The notes under the pieces: model-generated | Told to the model about the DNA's origin: nothing | Database searches by the model: none | Seen by the model: the letters and a program-made list of their open reading frames with translations, nothing else | Assembly (NCBI RefSeq): GCF_016887565.1 | Contig: NZ_CP069396.1 | Location: 4,181,001-4,245,000 of the forward strand | DNA from: Archangium violaceum | GTDB lineage: Bacteria; Myxococcota; Myxococcia; Myxococcales; Myxococcaceae | Reading direction: 5' to 3' | DNA length: 64,000 bases | In this document: piece by piece, positions 1 through 8,155 of the stretch | Numbering within the stretch: position 1 is the first letter of the stretch | Layout of the letters: each line of letters begins with the position of its first letter | Program-made: the position numbers and the translations under genes

Positions 1-144
1 AGTGTTGCTTCGGGCGTGGACAGTAGAGAGAGGAGCGCCCTCGGACAACGCGGTGGCGTCTTTTCCTCCGGTGAAACGGAGGTGTCGCTTCAGGCAGCGG
101 AGGAGGTGTGTCCGGCAGCGAGCAGGGCTCGGCGCGGATGTGAA

Positions 145-172
145 CTCCCGGGCAGGAGCCCCTGCCGGGGAG
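145..172. other. Hairpin upstream of the ECF sigma gene
   Basis: Eleven base pairs with one G-G mismatch close on a 4-base loop (AGCC), ending 31 bases before the sigma-factor ATG. There is no T-run. It could be the terminator of a gene left of the window or a leader structure of the sigma/kinase operon. No convincing gene is seen in bases 1-203. Confidence 0.4.
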
Positions 173-203
173 GCCGCCGCGGATTTGCGCTAGAACCTCC
201 CAC

Positions 204-926
204 ATGAGCGCAGATCCGCGAGAGGAAGGGCCGGGCTCCTTTCCGCCCACGCGTTGGACTCTCATCCGCTCGGCGAAGGCTTCCCCGGAGGCCCGCCGCG
301 CGGCGCTGGAGTCGCTGCTGCGCACCTACTGGCGCCCGCTCTACGTCTTCATGCGGCGCCAGGGGTTGGACTCGGAGGCCGCGCGTGACGCCGTGCAGGA
401 CCTGCTCATGCGGCTGTTGGAGCACGAGTTCCTCGAGCGGTTGAGTCCCGAGAAGGGCCGGCTGCGGGGCTATCTGCTGACGGCGGCCCGCAACCACCTC
501 GTCCACCGGCACGAGCGCGAGAGTGCCGCCCGGCGTGGGGGTGGGGTGGCCGCGTTGCCGCTGGACTTCGAGCTGGCGGAGCGGATCGCCTCCGAGGACG
601 CGCAGGGACCGGACGAGGCCTTCGAGCGGGAGTGGGCGGCGAGCGTCATGGAGCGGGCGCTGGAGCGGCTGAAGTCCGAGTACGACAGGGGTGCGCGCAG
701 CGGCCCCTTCGCGTTGGTGCTCCAGTTCTTCCGTCCGGGCGAGCCGCCGAGCTACCGGGAGGCCGCGGCGGCGTACGGCATGTCGCTGCCGCAGCTCAAG
801 ACGTTCCTCCACCGGGCGCGAGTGCGCTACCGCGAGCTGGTGCGCGAGGAGGTGGTGGACACTGTGGATGCGCCCGAGGAGGCGGAGGCGGAGCTGGCGG
901 AGCTGCTGCGGGTGCTGAAGCGATGA
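204..926 (+). CDS. ECF-type RNA polymerase sigma factor linked to a Ser/Thr kinase
   Basis: A 240-residue sigma-70 family protein. Residues about 25-105 are region 2 (acidic DAVQDLL core, then RGYLLTAARNHLV); residues about 170-220 are region 4, with the helix-turn-helix around YREAAAAYGMSLPQLKTFLHRAR. There is no anti-sigma gene beside it. Instead its stop codon overlaps the ATG of a Ser/Thr kinase gene (ATGA), so the two are almost certainly co-translated. Sigma/kinase pairs of this kind are known from planctomycete and other ECF groups, where the kinase is thought to control the sigma factor by phosphorylation; that is inference here. No clear Shine-Dalgarno precedes the ATG. Confidence 0.85.
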   Translation: MSADPREEGPGSFPPTRWTLIRSAKASPEARRAALESLLRTYWRPLYVFMRRQGLDSEAARDAVQDLLMRLLEHEFLERLSPEKGRLRGYLLTAARNHLVHRHERESAARRGGGVAALPLDFELAERIASEDAQGPDEAFEREWAASVMERALERLKSEYDRGARSGPFALVLQFFRPGEPPSYREAAAAYGMSLPQLKTFLHRARVRYRELVREEVVDTVDAPEEAEAELAELLRVLKR

Positions 927-2368
927 GTGCCCGTTGCCCGCGCTGCGGTACGCCGGTGGACGGCGGGCGCCTGGCGGTGTGTCCCGGCTGCCTGCTGGGG
1001 GAGGACGTGGACGATCCGGGGCGCATTGGCGCGTTGGAGCTGGAGGAGGAGATCGGCCGTGGCGGCATGGGCCGCGTCTTCCGCGCGCGCCACGTGAGGC
1101 TGGACCGTCCGGTGGCGGTGAAGTTCCTCTCGGGGGAGGCCGCGTCGAGCCCCGAGGCGCAGGCCCGCTTCGCCCGGGAGGCCCGGGCGCTGGCGTTGTT
1201 GGACCATCCGAACATCGTCCGGGTGCACGACTTCGGCGACGAGGAGGGCGAGCGCTTCCTGGTGATGGAGTTGGTGGAGGGCCGGTCCCTGGCGGAGCTG
1301 TTGCCGCTGCCGCCGACGGAGGCCGTGCGCATGGCGCTGCAGGTATGCGACGCGCTGGCGTATGCCCACGCACGAGGCGTGGTGCACCGGGACATCAAGC
1401 CCGCGAACATCCTGGTGGACGGCGAGGGGCGGGTGAAGGTGACGGACTTCGGCATCGCGCGCATCGTGCGCCAGGAGGGGCCTCGGGACACGCTGACCGC
1501 CGCGCACACGGTGGTGGGAACGCCCGAGTACATGGCCCCCGAGGCGCTCGCCGGAGCGCCGCCCGAGCCCCGCATGGACGTGTATGCGGTGGGGGTGTTG
1601 CTGCACGAGATGGTGACGGGCCGGCCGCCGGTGGCGGGCATGCCATCGCTGACGGGGGCGCTCGGGGTGGTGGTGCGGAGGGCGGTGGCGCTCGAGCCTT
1701 CCCGGCGCTACGCGAGCGCACGGGCATTGGGCCTGGAACTGCGGCGGCTGGCGGACGGAGGGGCGGAGGCGGCGCTGCCACCGGACGAGGCCATCTGGCT
1801 GCGAGCGGTGGCGGTGTTGCAGGCGGTGGCGAGTGCGCTGGTGTTGTGGGCGCTGGTGGTGTCGGTGACGCCGCGGGTGCTGGCGCCCCACGAGTTGGAT
1901 CCACTCACCATGCAACCGGCGGCGAGGCTCGCGGATGGCCGGTGGGTGACGCGGGCGCGGTTCGAGACGGGCCCCATCCTGGGAGCGGTGGCGGGGCTCG
2001 CGGTGGCGCTCGCGGCGTACGGGTTGCTGCGCAGACATTGGCGCCACGAGGGATTGGACGCACCGGCCCCCGAGGAGCCGCTGCGCGAGTCCCGCTCCTT
2101 CTTCTGGGTGGCGATGGCATGCTCGGGGCTGTTCGTCCTGCACGGGGTGCTGGAGTGGGGGGCGGGCCTCTCCCTGCCGCCCTTCATGCCGCTGGTGGGA
2201 GGGTTGTTGGAGCTGTCGGCGCTCTACCTCCTGTGTGTCTCCACCCTGGAAGCATGGCGTCGCCAGAGGCCGCTCGCGCGTGAGCCGGCGATCTGGACGG
2301 GGCTCGTCCTGATGCTGACGCCACCGGTGATCGAGTTCGGCCTGTACCTGTGGCGCTGGGCGCCCTGA
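923..2368 (+). CDS. Membrane Ser/Thr protein kinase with N-terminal zinc ribbon
   Basis: A 481-residue kinase. It opens with a CxxC...CxxC zinc ribbon (C5, C8, C20, C23). The PknB-type kinase domain follows: glycine loop 45-50 (GRGGMG), ATP lysine K67 (VAVKF), HRD at 155-157 (HRDIKPAN), DFG at 175-177 and APE at 205-207. All catalytic residues are present, so it should be active. The C-terminal 200 residues hold several hydrophobic segments, the first starting near residue 288 and the last near the C-terminus, which would leave the kinase in the cytoplasm. The ATG at 923 overlaps the sigma-factor stop; longer in-frame extensions run through the sigma gene and are not credible. The likely substrate is the partner sigma factor. 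Confidence 0.88.
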   Translation: MSARCPRCGTPVDGGRLAVCPGCLLGEDVDDPGRIGALELEEEIGRGGMGRVFRARHVRLDRPVAVKFLSGEAASSPEAQARFAREARALALLDHPNIVRVHDFGDEEGERFLVMELVEGRSLAELLPLPPTEAVRMALQVCDALAYAHARGVVHRDIKPANILVDGEGRVKVTDFGIARIVRQEGPRDTLTAAHTVVGTPEYMAPEALAGAPPEPRMDVYAVGVLLHEMVTGRPPVAGMPSLTGALGVVVRRAVALEPSRRYASARALGLELRRLADGGAEAALPPDEAIWLRAVAVLQAVASALVLWALVVSVTPRVLAPHELDPLTMQPAARLADGRWVTRARFETGPILGAVAGLAVALAAYGLLRRHWRHEGLDAPAPEEPLRESRSFFWVAMACSGLFVLHGVLEWGAGLSLPPFMPLVGGLLELSALYLLCVSTLEAWRRQRPLAREPAIWTGLVLMLTPPVIEFGLYLWRWAP

Positions 2369-2452
2369 AATATCGTGACCGCAAGGCCGCTCCAGCCGCC
2401 CGGTGTCTTGTCGTCAGCAACCGTTTGCGCGCTGGTAGCATCCAGGGCGCAC

Positions 2453-4240
2453 ATGGCGAGCGAGAGCATCGACTTTCGAGAGGAGTGGGGGCGTCACGAG
2501 ACAGTGTTCGGGCTGTTCTACCGCGTGCTGATAGGCGTGGGTCTGCTGCTGCTGTCCGGGTGTGGGCCGAAGGGACAACTGCGGCCTCCCCCGGAGGAAG
2601 TGTCGGCCAACTTCCTCTACCGGCCCCTTACTCCGCCGGGGCGCCCGGTGGACTCGGGTGGTCGCACGGTCGCACGCCGCCCAACGTCCAAACCTGCCGC
2701 GGTGGAGCCGCTAGATGGCTGGGAAACAGAGGAACTCGGCTGGAGGGATGGGGTGGGTGATGGTCGTCCCTACGCCGTACCCATGAGCCTGGACTGGTTC
2801 CAGGGCTTTCTCGTGGGTGCTGGGGTGCCCGCGAGTGCACTCCCCGAGGACGGACGCACACTCTCCCCCACGCAGGCGATGGATCTGTTGCCACACCTGC
2901 TGGCTACGCCGGTAACGCTGGGTAACTTCGGCCCGCGGCGCATGGCGGCGCACCTGCTGCTGGAGGTGGCCACGGGCGGCGTCCCGGTGTCGCGCGACGA
3001 GCTGCACGCGCGCATGCGCCGTTTCGCCCGGATGTTGGTGGTGCGTCCGGATGGCTACCTGGTGAAGCCCGCCACGGGGGTGGCCGTGCAGCAGGCGGGA
3101 AAGGTGGTGCTGGCGCGGGACGGTACCTTGCGCGCCGACCGCTTCGAGGTGGGCCCCTTCTACGCCATCGAGGGCGGGCACCTCTTCCCGGTGGACAAGA
3201 CCCTGGAGGTGCCGCGCGGAGCGCTCCCCGTGGGCCGCTACGAGCCGGACGACGGGGTGTTGCTGCCAGTGGTGGAGGGGGCCGTGTTGGCGGTGGTGGA
3301 CACGGTGGAGGGCCTCTACCGGCTCGTCTTCCACCCAGGAGAGACGCTGGATGGTCTGACGCAACTGCCGGGAGTGGTGCGTGAGCTATATGTGAGTGCT
3401 CCCCTGCACTGGGAGGAGTTTCGCCACAAGCCCTATGCGGAGAAGGTGCGCACCATGTCGCGCCTTGCTACGGGCGCGGTTCTGGTGGTGGGCACCTCAG
3501 GGGCGGGCGCTGCGAAGGCTGCCTCCTGGGGAGGAAGGCTGGGCAGTGTCTCCATTCCCCTCCTCTCCCTTTCGGGCGACGGCCTGATGGCGGTGCGGTT
3601 GGTGGCCGTGCCCGTGGGCGGCGTCGCCAGCGCCGCGGCTCCTGCCCTCGGTGCCACCTATGTGCTGCACATGGCCAACACTGGAGCACGGGGAGCGGGC
3701 GGTAGCGGGAGTACGAATGACCACTCCCCTTCCGGGGGGAGCCCACGTTCTAGATACCGGCTGCAATCCATTGAGCCGTGGCGCAAGCCTCAGCTCACCT
3801 CTGACGGCAGGATCATTCCGTACAAGAATACGAGGAACCCACCCGAACCCATCGTGAATCTGGGGCGCAATCGTGCCGGGCAGAGGATCTCGGATGGAAA
3901 GACCTCCATCGGGTTCGACAAGGATGGCTTTCCTGAGTTCGACACGAGCTTTGAAACTCTCTTGGATGACGTGCACATCGGAAGCAGGGATCGTCTCGCG
4001 CACTACAAGGCGGCCAACCAGAAGTTGTTCCAATCCATTCGTGAAGACCCCTCGTTGGGGCGCACTCTCGGGCTGAGCCCGGAAGCGATCGACAAACTGC
4101 CAACATCCACGAAGCCGCCCACTGGCTATTCATGGCATCACCACCAGGATGTCGGCAGGATGCAACTCATCACGACAAAATCCCATCAGCTCGCTGCTCC
4201 TCACACAGGAGGAATGGCCATCTGGGGAGGAGGCCCGTAG
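2453..4240 (+). CDS. Polymorphic toxin lipoprotein with C-terminal WHH nuclease domain (Sit-like)
   Basis: About 595 residues. A hydrophobic stretch ending in the lipobox LLSGC predicts a lipoprotein. A long unrecognised middle follows, then a hydrophobic Gly/Ala-rich segment, then a C-terminal domain ending in WHHHQDVGRMQLI (W at residue 561), the signature of the WHH branch of HNH/endonuclease VII-like toxins. An SMI1/KNR4-type gene starts 2 bases after the stop, the usual position of an immunity gene. Lipoprotein plus variable nuclease tip plus immunity gene matches Sit toxins, which myxobacteria pass between cells by outer-membrane exchange; assignment to that class is inferred. The start is uncertain: ATG 2453 gives a long n-region, GTG 2504 a more typical signal peptide, and the frame is open back to 2375. 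Confidence 0.75.
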   Translation: MASESIDFREEWGRHETVFGLFYRVLIGVGLLLLSGCGPKGQLRPPPEEVSANFLYRPLTPPGRPVDSGGRTVARRPTSKPAAVEPLDGWETEELGWRDGVGDGRPYAVPMSLDWFQGFLVGAGVPASALPEDGRTLSPTQAMDLLPHLLATPVTLGNFGPRRMAAHLLLEVATGGVPVSRDELHARMRRFARMLVVRPDGYLVKPATGVAVQQAGKVVLARDGTLRADRFEVGPFYAIEGGHLFPVDKTLEVPRGALPVGRYEPDDGVLLPVVEGAVLAVVDTVEGLYRLVFHPGETLDGLTQLPGVVRELYVSAPLHWEEFRHKPYAEKVRTMSRLATGAVLVVGTSGAGAAKAASWGGRLGSVSIPLLSLSGDGLMAVRLVAVPVGGVASAAAPALGATYVLHMANTGARGAGGSGSTNDHSPSGGSPRSRYRLQSIEPWRKPQLTSDGRIIPYKNTRNPPEPIVNLGRNRAGQRISDGKTSIGFDKDGFPEFDTSFETLLDDVHIGSRDRLAHYKAANQKLFQSIREDPSLGRTLGLSPEAIDKLPTSTKPPTGYSWHHHQDVGRMQLITTKSHQLAAPHTGGMAIWGGGP

Positions 4241-4242
4241 CC

Positions 4243-4680
4243 ATGGCCGTGAGCTGGGAGCCCTATATCTGGGATGCCGCTCATCCCGCCGACCCGCATG
4301 AGCTTGAGCTCCTCGAGCAGCAGTGGGGCGTGAGATTTCCCTCCGGTTACAGGCGTCTCGTCGTGGCGCACCAGGGCATGAGTCCCGAGCCTTCTGCTTT
4401 CAACGTCGGCTCGGGCAGGGACGTCTTCTGTGTCCTGTTGACGGTCAGCGTCGACGAGGTGCGGGACGAATACTCCCTTCGTCATGTGTACGGCATCATC
4501 GAACCCCACGTCCCGGCGGGCATCTTCCCTTTCGCGCTCACCTCGGGGGGAGAGTTCCTCTGCTTCGATTACCGGGCCTCTCCTGAACACCCGGCAGTCG
4601 TTCTCGTCTCCGTGGACATGCTCGTTCATCCCATCGCTGGCAGCTTCAGCGATTTCATGGCCAGCTTGTACGACGCCTGA
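4243..4680 (+). CDS. SMI1/KNR4-family immunity protein for the WHH toxin
   Basis: A 145-residue soluble protein with the SMI1/KNR4 pattern: an N-terminal helix (HELELLEQQWGVRFPSGYR) typical of the family's opening, then a beta-rich core including PFALTSGGEFLCFDYR. Members of this superfamily are common immunity proteins that bind and neutralise nuclease toxins encoded just upstream. The ATG at 4243 lies 2 bases after the toxin stop, implying translational coupling so that producer cells are protected. A longer in-frame start at 4132 would read into the toxin gene and is unlikely. Confidence 0.8.
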   Translation: MAVSWEPYIWDAAHPADPHELELLEQQWGVRFPSGYRRLVVAHQGMSPEPSAFNVGSGRDVFCVLLTVSVDEVRDEYSLRHVYGIIEPHVPAGIFPFALTSGGEFLCFDYRASPEHPAVVLVSVDMLVHPIAGSFSDFMASLYDA

Positions 4681-4849
4681 GCCGAGGGGCATCGCCGCTC
4701 TGTGGCTCGCCACCAGGCCGTGAAAGAGCGGCCGCCCCGCAACCGCGAAAATTCCTTCCGGTACTCCCTGGTGGAAGGGGAGGACGGCGCCAACCCACCG
4801 AGGGGCACTGGAGCCCCGGGCGACCGCGCTCCTCCGAGGGAGACGTGTC

Positions 4850-5308
4850 ATGGATCCGACGACCCCAGTGCCCGTGTCGAGCCACTTCATGGTGGCGGCC
4901 TACCTGCTCTACCTGCTCGTGAGCATCACGCTGACGATGTGGGTGGCGAAGACGCTGCAGCGCAATGGCGCGCACTTCCTCCACGATGCGTTCCTGGGGA
5001 AGGAGCGGCTGGCGGACTCGGTGAACCACCTGCTGGTGGTGGGCTTCTACCTGATGAACATCGGCTACGTGGCCCTGTCGCTCAAGGAGTACCAGACCAT
5101 CTGGACGGTGCAGGAGGTCATCGAGCTGGTCTGCGGCAAGGTGGGCAAGGTGATGGTGGTGCTGGGCGCCATGCACTTCTTCAACCTGTACGTCTTCAAC
5201 CGCATCCGCCGCTCCGGGCACGTGCGCCAGCAGCCGCCGCCCGTGTTGCCGCGCGAGTTCACCCGCGTGTCGGCTCCCACCTCCGCCCCGGTGCCCGAGA
5301 GGGCCTGA
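4850..5308 (+). CDS. Small integral membrane protein of unknown function
   Basis: A 152-residue protein. Hydrophobic segments fall at about residues 12-35, 60-82 and 98-118, followed by a Pro-rich polar tail. I recognise no named family. It starts after a GGGAG-like ribosome site. The gene for a DCC-family thioredoxin-like protein begins 8 bases after its stop, so the two probably form an operon; DCC proteins are often encoded beside membrane proteins. A role in membrane redox chemistry is possible, but nothing in the sequence proves it. Confidence 0.65.
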   Translation: MDPTTPVPVSSHFMVAAYLLYLLVSITLTMWVAKTLQRNGAHFLHDAFLGKERLADSVNHLLVVGFYLMNIGYVALSLKEYQTIWTVQEVIELVCGKVGKVMVVLGAMHFFNLYVFNRIRRSGHVRQQPPPVLPREFTRVSAPTSAPVPERA

Positions 5309-5316
5309 GGTGAGCC

Positions 5317-5868
5317 ATGCGTGCCCTCAGCGTGCTGTATGACGAGACGTGCGGTTTTTGCGTGCGCTGTGCCCAATGGCTGCGGGAACAGCGCATGCTG
5401 GTGGGGCTCGAGTGCCTCCCGGCCGGAAGCGAGGAGGCGGCGCGGCGCTTCCCCGAGCTGCGCCGTTCCGGCACCGCACAGGAGTTGGTGGTGGTGGATG
5501 ATGAGGGGGGCGTCTACCGGGACACCCACGCGTGGCTGATGGTGCTGTGGGCGCTGGAGGACTACCGGACGTGGGCGGTGCGCCTGTCACGTCCCTCGCT
5601 GATGCCCCTGGCGCGCAACGCCTTCGAGCTGCTCTCCAGCAACCGCCGGAGGCTGTCCGACTGGCTGCACCTGGAGGACGAGCTCGTGCGGAGGGACCTG
5701 GAGGAGGTGGGTGCTCCCGATGCACCGAAGTGCGCCCCGGAGGATGGGGCCTGCCGCCTGCCTGACGGGGTGCGATGCGAGGGGTGTGGCCGACCGATGG
5801 CCCGGGGCCGGGTCGCCTGTCCGCACTGCCTGGCGGAGGTGGTCGGGGGACGGGAACAGCTCGGGTGA
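5317..5868 (+). CDS. DCC-family (DUF393) thiol-disulfide oxidoreductase-like protein with C-terminal zinc ribbon
   Basis: A 183-residue protein opening with VLYDETCGFC, the DCC-family signature: a beta strand followed by a CxxC active site (C12, C15) in a thioredoxin-like fold. Downstream family features include a hydrophobic helix (AWLMVLWAL). Unusually, the C-terminus adds a CxxC...CxxC ribbon (C154/C157 and C168/C171), which looks zinc-binding. It probably forms an operon with the upstream small membrane protein. DCC proteins are predicted oxidoreductases with largely unknown substrates. Confidence 0.8.
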   Translation: MRALSVLYDETCGFCVRCAQWLREQRMLVGLECLPAGSEEAARRFPELRRSGTAQELVVVDDEGGVYRDTHAWLMVLWALEDYRTWAVRLSRPSLMPLARNAFELLSSNRRRLSDWLHLEDELVRRDLEEVGAPDAPKCAPEDGACRLPDGVRCEGCGRPMARGRVACPHCLAEVVGGREQLG

Positions 5869-5891
5869 TGCGACTGCCGACTGCATCCGGA

Positions 5892-5961
5892 CCGGACGCG
5901 GGCTGTAGCGGAGCCTCGCGTCCGGCACGGGTCCGACGCCGCCGTGGAGCTCACGGCGGCG
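5892..5961. terminator. Two hairpins between convergent genes
   Basis: A 9-bp perfect stem (CCGGACGCG / CGCGTCCGG, 5892-5900 and 5917-5925) is followed by a 10-bp perfect stem with a 5-base loop (CGCCGCCGTG / CACGGCGGCG, 5937-5946 and 5952-5961). They lie between the stop codons of two converging genes and could end transcription from both sides. Neither has a T-run, so intrinsic termination is unproven. Confidence 0.55.
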
Positions 5962-5974
5962 CCAGCCAGGAACC

Positions 5975-7582
<1,608 letters not shown>

Positions 7583-7759
7583 TACGTGCTCCTCGGGGGG
7601 TAGGGTGCTTTTCACGGCGCCACCCCCTCCAGGGGGGGCCGTATCCCCCAGGATGCACTTTCTTGGAGGTCGAAGGAAAGCCGAAAATTCTCGAAAATGG
7701 AGAGTTCTTGATAAACCGTTCTCTCCAGGAGGGTGGTTTTCGGACATCCTTAGAAGGGC

Positions 7760-8083
7760 TCACTCCCGGCGCAGCAGCAGGACGCCGGCGACGATGAGCA
7801 GCACGGCCAGCACGCGCGCGAACGAGAGGCTCTCGCGGAAGAGCAGGACGCTGAAGACGAGCGTCAGGGCCGCCTCCAGCCCGAGCACCGCGATGTACAC
7901 GACGCCCAGGTCCGCCCGGCGCAGCGCGACGGACTGGAGGACGGCCCCGAGCAGGAACAGCAGGAGGAACGCCGCGCTGGGCAGCGGGCGTGACACCCCA
8001 TCGGAGAGCTTCATGAAGATGCCTCCGACCGCGAAGCACGCGGACGCGAGGACCATCTGGACCCATACGATTCCCGACACCAT
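7760..8083 (-). CDS. SMR/DMT-superfamily small membrane protein lacking the usual glutamate
   Basis: A 107-residue protein with four predicted transmembrane helices, the size and layout of small multidrug resistance proteins (EmrE, SugE). The first helix ends with GGIFMKLSDG, matching the family's TLMKFSEG, yet the membrane-embedded glutamate expected a few residues earlier (E14 of EmrE) is replaced by a hydrophobic residue. This argues against ordinary proton-coupled drug export. The ATG at 8083 is preferred; an extension to 8107 adds only a short charged leader. Confidence 0.7.
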   Translation of the reverse strand: MVSGIVWVQMVLASACFAVGGIFMKLSDGVSRPLPSAAFLLLFLLGAVLQSVALRRADLGVVYIAVLGLEAALTLVFSVLLFRESLSFARVLAVLLIVAGVLLLRRE

Positions 8084-8114
8084 GGGGTCCAGTCTACGTA
8101 CTTCCAACGGCTTC

Positions 8115-8142
8115 GGGGGTGGCGCCCGTGAGCGCCACCCCC
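8115..8142 (-). terminator. Strong hairpin after the beta-helix/propeller gene
   Basis: An 11-bp perfect stem (GGGGGTGGCGC / GCGCCACCCCC) with a 6-base loop lies 13 bases beyond the stop of the leftward gene at 8156 and before the start of the SMR-like gene. It probably separates the two transcripts. There is no pronounced T-run. Confidence 0.6.
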
Positions 8143-8155
8143 TCGGTCCGCGGGC

